Positions 55,124 to 64,000 of a DNA stretch of 64,000 nucleotides are shown here, piece by piece; position 1 is the stretch's first letter; each line of letters begins with the position of its first letter. Source of the DNA: Planctomycetes bacterium GWF2_41_51. Lineage in GTDB: Bacteria > Planctomycetota > Phycisphaerae > Sedimentisphaerales > UBA12454. Made by a program: the position numbers and the translations under genes. Below the pieces are notes generated by a model. The model did not search any database and had not been told where the DNA came from. It was given only the letters and a program-made list of their open reading frames with translations. The stretch is taken from assembly GCA_001825665.1 (NCBI GenBank), contig MHXZ01000087.1:1-64000 (forward strand). The letters run 5' to 3'.

Positions 55124-55969
55124 ATGGATACAAAAGAAAGATGGCATTCTATTGGAGCTTTGTTTAACCCGATACCGGCATTATTGTGTATATGGAAACG
55201 CCGGTATTTGCTTATGCAACTTGTACGCCGCAATGTTCAAGTTCGTTACAGGGGCACTCTTATAGGGTTGATTTGGGTTGTGATTACACCTCTTATCATG
55301 CTGAGTATATATACTTTTGTATTCAGCGTCGTTTTCAAAGCAAAATGGGGAGCAGATTTAGATGATTCAAAGATTGCCTTTGCATTGTTAATATTTTGCG
55401 GTATGGCGGTATTTAACATCTTCTCTGAAAGCGTTATCGGTTCAGTGGGAGTAATTTCCGGAAATCCAAATTATGTAAAAAAAGTTGTGTTTCCATTGGA
55501 AATATTACCAGTATCCGCAGTCATTAGTGCCATTTTTCTGGGTTTGATTTCGTTGATTATACTTATAGCAGGGATATGGTTAACAATGCATAAGTTTAGC
55601 CTAACAATGATTTGCTTGCCATTAGCATTTTTGCCACTTTTTTTATTGTGTTGCGGAATTTCATGGTTTGCTGCATCACTTGGAGTTTATGTTCGCGACC
55701 TGTCGCATGTTATCGGGATAGTTATGCAAGGTTTGTTCTTTATGACACCGATTTTCTACAGCGCAGAAATGGTTCCGAAATCACTAAGGCTGCTCTTATT
55801 AATAAATCCATTGACTGCGATAGTCCAAATGGCAAGGAATGTTCTGATATATGGCCGGTGGCCGGATTGGTCATCGCTGGTTATTGTTACACTGTTGTCT
55901 TTGGTTATATTCCAGTTAGGTTATTTTTGGTTTATGAAGACAAAGTGGGGTTTTGCTGATGTCATCTGA
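55124..55969 (+). CDS. ABC transporter permease, polysaccharide export (Wzm/TagG-like)
   Basis: The 281-residue protein has six hydrophobic segments and the ABC-2 family stretch LLMQLVRRNVQVRYRGTLIG-LIW, typical of Wzm/TagG permeases for O-antigen or teichoic acid export. The ATPase gene follows with an 11-nt overlap. It opens the surface-polysaccharide cluster after the gene-free junction. Confidence 0.9.
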   Translation: MDTKERWHSIGALFNPIPALLCIWKRRYLLMQLVRRNVQVRYRGTLIGLIWVVITPLIMLSIYTFVFSVVFKAKWGADLDDSKIAFALLIFCGMAVFNIFSESVIGSVGVISGNPNYVKKVVFPLEILPVSAVISAIFLGLISLIILIAGIWLTMHKFSLTMICLPLAFLPLFLLCCGISWFAASLGVYVRDLSHVIGIVMQGLFFMTPIFYSAEMVPKSLRLLLLINPLTAIVQMARNVLIYGRWPDWSSLVIVTLLSLVIFQLGYFWFMKTKWGFADVI

Positions 55970-57254
55970 CGTTGTTTTAAGTGTTAGGAATATCGGCAAG
56001 CGGTACGAAATCTACAAAGCACCGCATCATCGTCTTTTGCAAACGCTTCTACATGGCCGCAAGAAGTTCTACGACGAATTCTGGGCGCTTCGAGATGTTT
56101 CATTTGATGTCAAACCGGGAGAATGTGTTGGTATTATTGGGAGAAACGGTTCGGGTAAAAGCACTCTCCTGCAAATCATTGCCGGCACGTTGTCGCCAAC
56201 TACCGGCAGCGTATCAGTGGATGGTAAAATCGCTGCGCTTTTGGAACTTGGCAGCGGATTTAGCCCGGAATTCACCGGCAGAGAAAATGCTTATTTGAAT
56301 GGCGCTATTCAGGGTTTTTCCAAAACCGATATGGACAAAAAAATTGATGAAATCGCAGCATTCGCGGATATCGGAGATTTTTTTGACCAACCGATTAAAA
56401 AGTACTCCAGCGGAATGTATGTTCGACTCGCTTTTGCGGCCGCTATCAGCATTGATCCAAGTATCTTAATCATCGATGAAGCATTGTCAGTAGGAGATAT
56501 ACGGTTTCAGCAGAAGTGCCTTAGAAAACTTAAAGAGTTTATAAATAATGGAAAAACTATCCTTTTTGTCTCGCATGACATTAGTTCGGTGAAGATATTT
56601 TGTGACAGGGTTATATGGCTTGATAACGGGAAAGTCCAAAGCAGCGGAGATCCTGAAAAAGTGACGAAAGAATATTTTTCTTTTATGACTTATGACCTTG
56701 AGTCAAAGATAATTGCCCCTGAAGAAAAATTAAATAATAGTTCTTCCACTAATTCGGTTTCATATAAAGAGATACAGTGGGAGACCACCGCTCAATGCCA
56801 ATCTTTTGGAGAAGGCGGTGCAGTTATACTGGCCACATCGCTCTATTCAAAAACTCGTGGCGAACCGATTAAAACATTTAAAGGCGGAGAAGATGTTTGC
56901 TATTATGTAAAGATAAAAGCAAGTCGAAGAATTGAGTTGCCAATAGTTGGGTTTATTCTTAGTGATGACCATGGTGTTCAATTGTTAGGGTATAACAGTC
57001 ATAATCTTGGATTAAAGTTAATGCCTGTTGAAGCAGAAGAAACTAAGATTTTCCGATTGGAATTCCAATTCCCTCGTCTTATGGCCGGTGTTTATTTTTT
57101 TTCGCCTGCCATCGCAGACGGAACAATGCTTACTCATACCCAACAACATTGGGTTCACGATGCCTACACGGTTCAAATTGTCAATATGGCAGAAATTGCA
57201 CATATAGGTTGTTATTTTATCCCTGAAGCCGCATTTGTTTTTGAGGAATGCTAA
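55959..57254 (+). CDS. ABC transporter ATP-binding protein, polysaccharide export (Wzt-like)
   Basis: The 431-residue ATPase is started at ATG 55959, preceded by GGGG and overlapping the permease by 11 nt. Walker A GRNGSGKST, signature YSSGMYVRLAFA, Walker B ILIIDEAL. Residues after about 250 form a Wzt-type C-terminal domain (VCYYVKIKASRRIELPIVGF, ending in a beta-sandwich), which in E. coli O9a-type systems recognises the finished glycan end. With methyltransferase genes downstream, chain capping by methylation and recognition by this domain is a plausible scheme. Confidence 0.92.
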   Translation: MSSDVVLSVRNIGKRYEIYKAPHHRLLQTLLHGRKKFYDEFWALRDVSFDVKPGECVGIIGRNGSGKSTLLQIIAGTLSPTTGSVSVDGKIAALLELGSGFSPEFTGRENAYLNGAIQGFSKTDMDKKIDEIAAFADIGDFFDQPIKKYSSGMYVRLAFAAAISIDPSILIIDEALSVGDIRFQQKCLRKLKEFINNGKTILFVSHDISSVKIFCDRVIWLDNGKVQSSGDPEKVTKEYFSFMTYDLESKIIAPEEKLNNSSSTNSVSYKEIQWETTAQCQSFGEGGAVILATSLYSKTRGEPIKTFKGGEDVCYYVKIKASRRIELPIVGFILSDDHGVQLLGYNSHNLGLKLMPVEAEETKIFRLEFQFPRLMAGVYFFSPAIADGTMLTHTQQHWVHDAYTVQIVNMAEIAHIGCYFIPEAAFVFEEC

Positions 57255-57296
57255 TAACTATTAAATAATTTTTTGAATTGGTCTAAAACGTAATAT

Positions 57297-58103
57297 ATGA
57301 ATAAAAACAATAGAGAGATAATAATAAATATTCAGGAAAAAATGATTAGTCTTTTAGATGAAAATGGTGAAAAAAGATTAGTGCCAATTTATTCACAGGA
57401 AGGATTTAGATTGTTGTCTGGTATTTGGCTTAAGCAGGAATGGAATCAGTTGCACTGGCAGTCCTTCTCTTGGCTTGGTTTTCAAATCTGGCAATTTCCC
57501 GAAGATTTGTTGCGGCTGCAGGAAGTGATTTCGATGCTTAAACCAGATGTGATTGTAGAAACCGGAGTAAACCGTGGCGGTAGTACGGTTTTTTTTGCAT
57601 CAATATGCAGAATGTTGGGCAAAGGGAGAGTTGTATCTGTTGATATTCATATTCCGGCAGATGTGCGGCAGGCAATAGAGCAAAGTGCATTTTCTGATTT
57701 AATTTCATTAATCGAGGGAGACTCTATCTCAACAAATGTCGTTGATGCTGTACGAAAAAAAATTAAGAAATATGATAACGTTTTTGTTTTCTTGGATAGT
57801 AACCATACCAGGGATCATGTGTTACGTGAACTGAATGCGTATTCATCTATGGTAACAACAGGCTCTTATATTGTTGCGACCGATGGAGTGATGCGCTATT
57901 TAGCAGATACACCATGCGGCCAAAAGGGTTGGGTAACGGATAATCCTGCTGCAGCTGCCAGAGAATTTGTACAAAAAAATACGGATTTTACAATTCAGCG
58001 GCCCAAGACAATATATGGAGAACAATACGTTATTGAAGAATTAACTTACTGGCCTGATGCATGGTTATATCGCACATCCAATACAAATGGAAGAAGTGTA
58101 TAA
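57297..58103 (+). CDS. cephalosporin hydroxylase-family (CmcI-like) methyltransferase
   Basis: The 268-residue protein has the CmcI/rhamnosyl-O-methyltransferase pattern: IVETGVNRGGSTVFFAS (SAM loop), VVSVDIHI, and FVFLDSNHTRDHVLRELNAYS. Such proteins O-methylate sugars in lipopolysaccharide or glycopeptidolipid. Here it may methylate the exported glycan, possibly as a terminal modification. It starts 42 bp after the ATPase gene. Confidence 0.85.
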   Translation: MNKNNREIIINIQEKMISLLDENGEKRLVPIYSQEGFRLLSGIWLKQEWNQLHWQSFSWLGFQIWQFPEDLLRLQEVISMLKPDVIVETGVNRGGSTVFFASICRMLGKGRVVSVDIHIPADVRQAIEQSAFSDLISLIEGDSISTNVVDAVRKKIKKYDNVFVFLDSNHTRDHVLRELNAYSSMVTTGSYIVATDGVMRYLADTPCGQKGWVTDNPAAAAREFVQKNTDFTIQRPKTIYGEQYVIEELTYWPDAWLYRTSNTNGRSV

Positions 58104-58117
58104 CTTGTAGGTAAAAT

Positions 58118-58816
58118 ATGACCAGAGATCTTTATTTAGAATTGTTAAAAAAAGAATTAACCGATCAGATTCATCACCCGTCAGATGCTCGGCTGGACGG
58201 CAGAGATTGGCCTGAAAATGGTTTCACTATGATCGGACTAAAGCGTCTTGAGAATATACAGAAGTGTGCTATTCAAATCATAGAACAAAACATCGAAGGA
58301 GATTTTTTTGAGGCAGGTGTTTGGAAAGGGGGGGCGGCTATGTTTATGCGAGCCATCCTCAAATGTTATGGAATCGGCAACCGAAATGTATGGCTGGCCG
58401 ATTCTTTCAGGGGACTTCCTGCACCCAAAGAACAATACCCGGCGGATAAAAATGATACCCACTATCAATACAAACAACTGGCGATATCACTGGAACAGGT
58501 AAAACAAAATTTCCAGGCTCTGGATTTATTGGATGGGCAGGTGAAGTTTATAGAAGGATGGTTTCATGAAACATTGTATACCGCTGCGGTAGATAAAATT
58601 TCACTGCTCCGTCTTGATGGAGATATGTATGAATCAACTTATGTAAGCCTGGAGGCCTTGTACAATAAAGTAAGTGCAGGCGGATTTATCATTGTTGACG
58701 ATTATGGCTATATTGAGAGTTGCAGGAAAGCGGTACATGATTTTTTAGAAAAAAATTCAATAGAACCAATAATTGAAAAAATTGACTGGACCGGGGTCTA
58801 TTGGAGGAAAGCATGA
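58118..58816 (+). CDS. TylF/MycF-type O-methyltransferase
   Basis: The 232-residue protein has GDFFEAGVWKGGAAMFMRAIL, VWLADSFRGLPAP and LLRLDGDMYESTYVSLEAL, all signatures of the TylF macrocin O-methyltransferase family, which methylates sugar hydroxyls using SAM and magnesium. Its stop overlaps the next start by 4 nt (ATGA). It is a second sugar methyltransferase for the surface glycan. Confidence 0.9.
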   Translation: MTRDLYLELLKKELTDQIHHPSDARLDGRDWPENGFTMIGLKRLENIQKCAIQIIEQNIEGDFFEAGVWKGGAAMFMRAILKCYGIGNRNVWLADSFRGLPAPKEQYPADKNDTHYQYKQLAISLEQVKQNFQALDLLDGQVKFIEGWFHETLYTAAVDKISLLRLDGDMYESTYVSLEALYNKVSAGGFIIVDDYGYIESCRKAVHDFLEKNSIEPIIEKIDWTGVYWRKA

Positions 58817-61800
58817 ATAAGCCGGATATTGTAACAAAATCAGCTTTAATGAATCCAGGCAGAGTGGTTGAGCCTTTATGGTGGGCCGGACATATACCTT
58901 TTGCAATGTGGCTTGTGGAAAAGATAAAACCTCAAATTCTTGTTGAGCTTGGTGTGCATATTGGGAATTCCTATTTTGCAATGTGTCATTCAGTTAAAAC
59001 GAATGGATTGTTGTCTCGCTGTTACGCTGTTGATACATGGAAGGGAGATTCACATCAGGGATATTATGATGAGGACGTATATAGCTCTGTTAAAAAATAC
59101 AACGATGAAAATTATAGTGAATTTTCGGAACTACTTCGAATGACATTTAACGAGGCTGTTTCGAAGTTTGAAGACAGCAGCATCGATTTTTTGCATATTG
59201 ACGGTCTTCATACCTATGAAGCAGTCCGCCATGACTTTGAAACCTGGCTGCCGAAACTGTCCAATAAAGGCATTGTGCTGCTTCATGATGTTATGGTGTG
59301 GGATTTTGATTTTGGTGTATGGCGTCTATGGGAAGAACTGTCTGGCAAGTATCCGAATATTCTTTTTGAATTTTCACAGGGACTGGGCGTTATTTTCGTC
59401 GGCGACGAACAGCCGAAAATTATTAATGATCTGCTAAAGACGTGGGCGACGCCGGAAAGGCAAATAATTCATCAGTTCTTTGAAAGACTTGGCCGAACAG
59501 TCGAATTGGGATTCAGGACGGCCAATCTCGAGCATATTGTTTTAAATCGTGACAAACATATCGCGGAAATTAACGCTCAAATCACAAAGTTAGAACAAAT
59601 CGTGGCAAATCTGAGCGAAAAAGCCGATAACAACAGCCAGACAAAAGCGGATTGTGATTCGCAACTGGTGGATATGCAACAAATGGTAGCCGATTTCAAG
59701 GAAGAAAATAACAACCTCCAAAACGCCATACTTGAACGTGATGAACGAATTGCCGGTTTAAGCCACCGGCTGTCTGATATAGAGTCCTCACTGAAGTGGT
59801 ACGTTGCAATCAGAATATGGCAATTTTTTCAATCTTTCACTCCCCAATTTTTAATCAACGCAATCAAACGAATTGCCAGACACAACTGGCGGTCTAACAG
59901 CGGTGTTAAACAGAAATGCGACAACAAAGACGCCGAGAACGATTTATTTGACAACTCTGGGCTTTTGCCGTTTCACACGAATAAGTCTCGATTCAGCCGT
60001 ATTCTGCGTAAGATGTTTGCCCCTGTTTTTGTCGTGGTTCGAAGTTATAAAACAAAGCGTATTTTGCATACTATAAAACTCAGTGGATTGTTTGATGTTC
60101 AATATTATCTAGGAGCCAGCCCAAATGTTCTGCCGAAAGATGTCGATCCGTTGCGACACTATTTGGAAATTGGCTGGAAAGAGCATCTCAATCCAAGTCC
60201 CCTCTTTGATACGGACTGGTATCTTCAGCAAAACCCGGACGTCTTGAATTCAGGATTAAATCCGCTTTTGCATTTTGTCGAACATGGTGCTGCTGAAGGA
60301 CGATCAACCAAACTTTTGTTCCTGAACAAAGATCAAGATACTAATTATCTTTCTCCCGAAACAACTCAATTGTCTGGAACATATGCCAGTAAATCACAAC
60401 AATGCCATTCAAAACCGGAATCTTTGGCTGAACGCAGCATTGTTTATGCGTTTACAAGTATTTGCTTAAATTATCTGCCCAAGGCCAGATTATTGGCCGA
60501 AACTCTTAAACGTCACAACCCCGAAGTCCGCTTCTGTCTGCTGGTCAACGAACCCATTCCGGTAGATATGTCAGATTCATTTGATATATTTGACGAGGTC
60601 GCAACTCTTGAAAATCTGAATATCCCGAATAAGCAATCATGGCTTTTCAGGCATTCTGTAGTTGAACTATGCACGGCCGTAAAAGGATTTTATATGCTGG
60701 AATTGCTGGAAAGGCCTGAATGCTCTGTTGCATTCTATTTCGATCCGGACATAGCCGTTTTTTCTGATATTGATGTATTGCTCAAACCATTAAAGAACGC
60801 ATCGATTCTCCTTACCCCGCACCAAACCGAACCGGAAGAAACTATCGATACAATCATAGATAACGAAATATGCTCTTTAAAGCATGGTATTTATAATCTT
60901 GGATTTCTTGGTGTTAAGTCATCTACAGAAGGACTTCGCTTTGCACGTTGGTGGCGAGACAGACTGTACCATTTTTGTCGTGCAGATATTGCGGGAGGAT
61001 TGTTTACCGACCAGCGATGGATAGACCTTGTCCCGGCTTTTTTCACTGATATTCATATCTTGCGCCATCCCGGCTGTAATGTCAGCACCTGGAATCTGTC
61101 ACATCGCCACGTTGAAGGTGACTTTTCAAAGGGATTTACAGTCAATGGTCAGGCGTTAATATTTTATCATTTCTCCGGTTTCGATAGCGGTGCACAAAAG
61201 ATAATGCTCAACAAGTATGGTAACAATATGCCCGCCGCGAAAGCGTTGCGACAATGGTATATTGCCATGGCAGAACGACCCGAAGACAAGCTTTTTGCCA
61301 ATCGCAAATGGAAATATAATTATTTTACTAATGGAGAACTTATTTCGATCGAACATCGCCGGCTCTACCGAGACCGTGCAGATCTCCAGCAAACTTTTCC
61401 ACATCCGTTTGGCATCGAAGGCTCTGGCAACAGCTTTTGTCAATGGTATAAGGTGGAAATACTTGGCCGATACTCTCCTGGAAAATTGTCGGCAGAAAAA
61501 AAAGTAACCATTTCAACGAATAATCCTTCTAATGACCGCAAAAACATTATTCAGTGGGCTACATCGAAAAAAAAACTTATTCTTTTTGTGGGACATCATG
61601 GCGGCGGTGGTACTCAAAAACACATTTGCGAACTCGCGGACCATATGAAAGAACGTGCCGGATTTCTGCTGCTGATACCCAAACGCAACGGTGAAGTGCT
61701 GCTGACAACATTACCGGCTGAAAACATGTTTTCTCTTCGTTTTGACCCTGTTGCTCAGTTTGAAGAACTTGCCTGTTTTCTCGAAATGTGCAAGATTGAT

Positions 61801-62784
61801 CGTATTCACATTCATCATGAATTGGGAAATGAACACTATCTTGAGCGTTTGGTTCATCGGCTGAAAAAACATTTCGATTTTACAGTTCATGATTATTATG
61901 CGCTATCTCCGAATCCACAACTAATAGGGCCAAATAATCATTTTGTCGGTGAAGACCTCGCAGCAAATTCTGGTCGATTGCTGGCTATGTCAGTATGTTC
62001 TAAAAAGCCAAAAAGCCTGACTGAATGGCAGGATAGTCACCGCTGGCTGCTGACTGAAGCTGATCGTGTCATTGTTCCGTCCCAAGATACGGCACACCGA
62101 CTGAAGCTTAATATTCCAACATTAAAACCTATAGTTGCAGCCCATATTGAGAAAAGTGTGCCACATCATCCGATTCATCTCGAGAAAATTGATGCTGATA
62201 CCAACCTTCGAATTGCGGTACTTGGCCAAATATCTCCACCCAAAGGTTATGATGTTTTCTACAAGTGTGCCATGCTTGCCAGGAAAAACAAATACCCCCT
62301 GTCATTTGATTTAATTGGGCATCCATTTATCAGTGCAGCATCGATTGTGCGAGCCGGGGTTCGAATCAGCGGTGCATATAACGACCGCGACCTTCAGAAG
62401 ATAATCCGGGAATACCGGCCCCACATAATTTGGTATCCGGCTCTCTGGCCGGAAGTTTACTCCTACACGCTCTCGGCCGGATTTGATGCCTGTCTGCCGG
62501 TTGCCGTCCCCAATCTTGGCGCTTTTCCAGAGAGGATTGCAGGCAGACGCTGGTCGTGGCTGTGCCAATGGAATCTCAACCCTGCTGATTGGGCGAAGTT
62601 TTTTGTGCATATCCGCAAGGCGCATTTCTTGGCAGGAATTGAACCCGAATGCCCCATCGGGACACCGCCGAGTGTAGATAACTTTTACGAACATGAATAT
62701 CTATCATGGCTTGTTGGCCCACCAAAAGAATCCGTCATTACGGGGGGAAAAACTGACGTTGTTCAGCAAAGGGTGTCGAAATGA
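58813..62784 (+). CDS. methyltransferase / coiled-coil / dual glycosyltransferase fusion
   Basis: The 1323-residue protein starts at ATG 58813 after GGAGGAAAGC. Domain order: SAM methyltransferase (about 30-195; LVELGVHIGNSYFAM, FLHIDGLHTYEAVRHDF), coiled coil (about 235-325), two FD-x-YL repeats with PDV/NPLLH-type ends (about 430-500) known from other large glycosyltransferases, a GT-A-like domain (about 540-830) with FYFDPDIAVFSD carrying the DPD metal motif, and a GT-B/GT4-like domain (about 905-1305; FVGHHGGGGTQKH, AVLGQISPPKGYDVF). It probably extends and caps one glycan, using the coiled coil as spacer or oligomerisation ruler. Such coiled-coil rulers set chain length in E. coli WbdA/WbdD-type systems. 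Confidence 0.85.
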   Translation: MNKPDIVTKSALMNPGRVVEPLWWAGHIPFAMWLVEKIKPQILVELGVHIGNSYFAMCHSVKTNGLLSRCYAVDTWKGDSHQGYYDEDVYSSVKKYNDENYSEFSELLRMTFNEAVSKFEDSSIDFLHIDGLHTYEAVRHDFETWLPKLSNKGIVLLHDVMVWDFDFGVWRLWEELSGKYPNILFEFSQGLGVIFVGDEQPKIINDLLKTWATPERQIIHQFFERLGRTVELGFRTANLEHIVLNRDKHIAEINAQITKLEQIVANLSEKADNNSQTKADCDSQLVDMQQMVADFKEENNNLQNAILERDERIAGLSHRLSDIESSLKWYVAIRIWQFFQSFTPQFLINAIKRIARHNWRSNSGVKQKCDNKDAENDLFDNSGLLPFHTNKSRFSRILRKMFAPVFVVVRSYKTKRILHTIKLSGLFDVQYYLGASPNVLPKDVDPLRHYLEIGWKEHLNPSPLFDTDWYLQQNPDVLNSGLNPLLHFVEHGAAEGRSTKLLFLNKDQDTNYLSPETTQLSGTYASKSQQCHSKPESLAERSIVYAFTSICLNYLPKARLLAETLKRHNPEVRFCLLVNEPIPVDMSDSFDIFDEVATLENLNIPNKQSWLFRHSVVELCTAVKGFYMLELLERPECSVAFYFDPDIAVFSDIDVLLKPLKNASILLTPHQTEPEETIDTIIDNEICSLKHGIYNLGFLGVKSSTEGLRFARWWRDRLYHFCRADIAGGLFTDQRWIDLVPAFFTDIHILRHPGCNVSTWNLSHRHVEGDFSKGFTVNGQALIFYHFSGFDSGAQKIMLNKYGNNMPAAKALRQWYIAMAERPEDKLFANRKWKYNYFTNGELISIEHRRLYRDRADLQQTFPHPFGIEGSGNSFCQWYKVEILGRYSPGKLSAEKKVTISTNNPSNDRKNIIQWATSKKKLILFVGHHGGGGTQKHICELADHMKERAGFLLLIPKRNGEVLLTTLPAENMFSLRFDPVAQFEELACFLEMCKIDRIHIHHELGNEHYLERLVHRLKKHFDFTVHDYYALSPNPQLIGPNNHFVGEDLAANSGRLLAMSVCSKKPKSLTEWQDSHRWLLTEADRVIVPSQDTAHRLKLNIPTLKPIVAAHIEKSVPHHPIHLEKIDADTNLRIAVLGQISPPKGYDVFYKCAMLARKNKYPLSFDLIGHPFISAASIVRAGVRISGAYNDRDLQKIIREYRPHIIWYPALWPEVYSYTLSAGFDACLPVAVPNLGAFPERIAGRRWSWLCQWNLNPADWAKFFVHIRKAHFLAGIEPECPIGTPPSVDNFYEHEYLSWLVGPPKESVITGGKTDVVQQRVSK

Positions 62785-64000
62785 AAATAATGTTGATATC
62801 TTGTCCGACATGGGCTACATGGGCACCGAGTTATGCGATGGGACTGTTAACCGCTGCGGTTAAACGGGCAGGACATCAAGTGGAGACTGTTGACCTCAAT
62901 ATCGAAATCTACCATTCCGTACGAGAAGATGAACACAAATTATGGCTCGACCAATTTGGGGGCTATTGGGATGACACGGCAAAATCGCAGGAATTTTTTG
63001 ACCGGCACAGAAATCTGCTGGAGTCTATTGCCAAGCGGATTGCCAACGCGGGGATACCAGTAGTGGGGTTTAGCGTAAACTCCGCCTCAAGACTTATGTC
63101 GCAGCATATTAATCGCCTGATGAAAACATATAACCCGAATATCATTACGATATTCGGCGGACCGGATTGTTTTAGAGCTTACAACGGCCTTGCATTTATG
63201 GATGACCCGAATATCGATGCTGTTTGTACTTTGGAGGGAGATAATGTTCTGCCGGTGATGACTGATATGATAGAAACAGGTGGCTTTGGAAAAGAACCTG
63301 TAAAGGGATTTGTCATCAGGGACAGAAAAACAGGAAACCTTATGGATGGTGGAGACCCTGACCCTCTAATGGAACTGGACAAACTTCCATTTCCTGATTA
63401 TTCTTGGGTTAATTTTCCGAAATATACTATTCGTAATCGTTTAACCATGATGCTTTCACGCGGATGTATCAACAGGTGTTCGTTTTGCAGCGAAGGGGCG
63501 AACTTTAAGAAGTATCGTTCCAGAAGCGCTGTTAATATTATTTCCGAAATAAAACAACATTTGCGGATGTTAGGCAATCCGTCCGGAGTCTTTATTAACT
63601 TCAATGACTCTCTCATAAATGGCAATATGAAAGAGTTTGTCAGTTTATGCGAGCTTATTAAACAGGAAGGTCTAAGGTTTTCATGGGGTGGCATGGCACT
63701 ATTTCGTCCGGAAATGACACGGGAAGTTATAGCTAAAATGAAGCAGGCAGGATGTGTTGAATTAATGTGGGGGTTAGAGGCGGGCAATGACCATGTGCTT
63801 CAACTTATGAGAAAAAGGTTCGACATCAGTCTTGCAGAACGCATAATTAAAGAGTGTGCTCAAGAAGGCATTCGGCAATGTACTAATATAATAGTAGGAT
63901 TCCCGGGAGAGACGGATGTTGATTTTCAGGAAACCGCAGCATTTGTTACCAGGAATAACCGCTATTTTACAGCGATTGGACTGCCATACATGACATTGCT
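62781..64000 (+). CDS. B12-binding-domain radical SAM protein (partial, cut by window edge)
   Basis: ATG 62781 overlaps the fusion gene stop by 4 nt (ATGA). The 406 readable residues have an N-terminal cobalamin-binding Rossmann domain (SCPTWATWAPSYAMGLLTAA, IFGGPDCFRA) and then the radical SAM motif CINRCSFC (CxxxCxxC) with MWGLEAGNDHVL. The gene runs past 64000. Class B radical SAM enzymes of this kind perform methylations or other radical chemistry on glycans and lipids; in this cluster a sugar C-methylation is plausible but not shown. Confidence 0.88.
   Translation, partial: MKIMLISCPTWATWAPSYAMGLLTAAVKRAGHQVETVDLNIEIYHSVREDEHKLWLDQFGGYWDDTAKSQEFFDRHRNLLESIAKRIANAGIPVVGFSVNSASRLMSQHINRLMKTYNPNIITIFGGPDCFRAYNGLAFMDDPNIDAVCTLEGDNVLPVMTDMIETGGFGKEPVKGFVIRDRKTGNLMDGGDPDPLMELDKLPFPDYSWVNFPKYTIRNRLTMMLSRGCINRCSFCSEGANFKKYRSRSAVNIISEIKQHLRMLGNPSGVFINFNDSLINGNMKEFVSLCELIKQEGLRFSWGGMALFRPEMTREVIAKMKQAGCVELMWGLEAGNDHVLQLMRKRFDISLAERIIKECAQEGIRQCTNIIVGFPGETDVDFQETAAFVTRNNRYFTAIGLPYMTL

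Overview
The window looks like chromosomal DNA of a polysaccharide-degrading, probably anaerobic marine or hypersaline member of the Planctomycetota, most likely class Phycisphaerae (Sedimentisphaerales-like). The reasons are the moderate to low G+C, the many sulfatases, Gfo/Idh/MocA oxidoreductases and URO-D-fold proteins, a PEP-CTERM tail, a prepilin-headed secreted protein, and secreted proteins ending in a short dockerin-like tail with a terminal Cys-rich segment. No SusC/SusD pair is present, so this is not a Bacteroidetes-type locus. The taxonomic placement is inference from gene content.

Layout. 0.1-6.4 kb (minus strand): a secreted two-module glycosidase-like protein, a URO-D-family gene broken by three frameshifts, and a GH31 glycosidase broken by one frameshift. 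7.1-15.0 kb (plus): a LacI-type regulator with its own palindromic operators, then secreted ConA-like proteins (two with dockerin-like tails, one PEP-CTERM), a pseudopilin-like protein, a sialate O-acetylesterase family enzyme and a C45-type hydrolase. 15.2-19.1 kb (minus): a GH2 enzyme coupled to an alpha/alpha-toroid protein. 19.2-31.7 kb (plus): a second LacI regulator, three tandem paralogous secreted glycosidase-like proteins, a sodium/solute symporter, an oxidoreductase, a URO-D-fold protein and a CBM9-like lipoprotein. 31.8-47.7 kb: a sulfated-polysaccharide block with five intact sulfatases and one remnant, a heparinase II/III-type lyase, a BNR_4 protein, a TauE/SafE anion exporter, a GH105 hydrolase, another oxidoreductase and another URO-D-like protein. 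47.8-53.5 kb: an AraC regulator facing an operon (isomerase, two oxidoreductases, PIG-L deacetylase, NagB-like protein) that looks like N-acetylated amino-sugar catabolism. 53.5-55.1 kb: a gene-free junction with two half-tRNA remnants and a 50-bp repeat. 55.1-64.0 kb: a separate surface-polysaccharide cluster (Wzm/Wzt-type ABC exporter, three methyltransferase domains, a 1323-aa methyltransferase/glycosyltransferase fusion, a B12-binding radical SAM enzyme cut by the window edge).

How it may work together. Extracellular lyases and glycosidases would cut a sulfated, uronic-acid-containing glycan (ulvan-like or glycosaminoglycan-like). Sulfatases strip sulfate, GH105 opens unsaturated uronyl ends, GH31 and GH2 trim side sugars, the SSS symporter imports products, and TauE/SafE would export a sulfur anion. 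A previously unannotated 44-bp element occurs with fixed internal spacing in four promoter regions of this block (6.5, 19.1, 36.2 and 44.3 kb), and perhaps degenerately at 12.0 kb. It contains a LacI-like half-site pair centred on CG and suggests one regulon spanning about 38 kb. The most notable single-gene observation is that the middle member of the tandem triplet has lost both glutamates that its two neighbours keep at the presumed active site.
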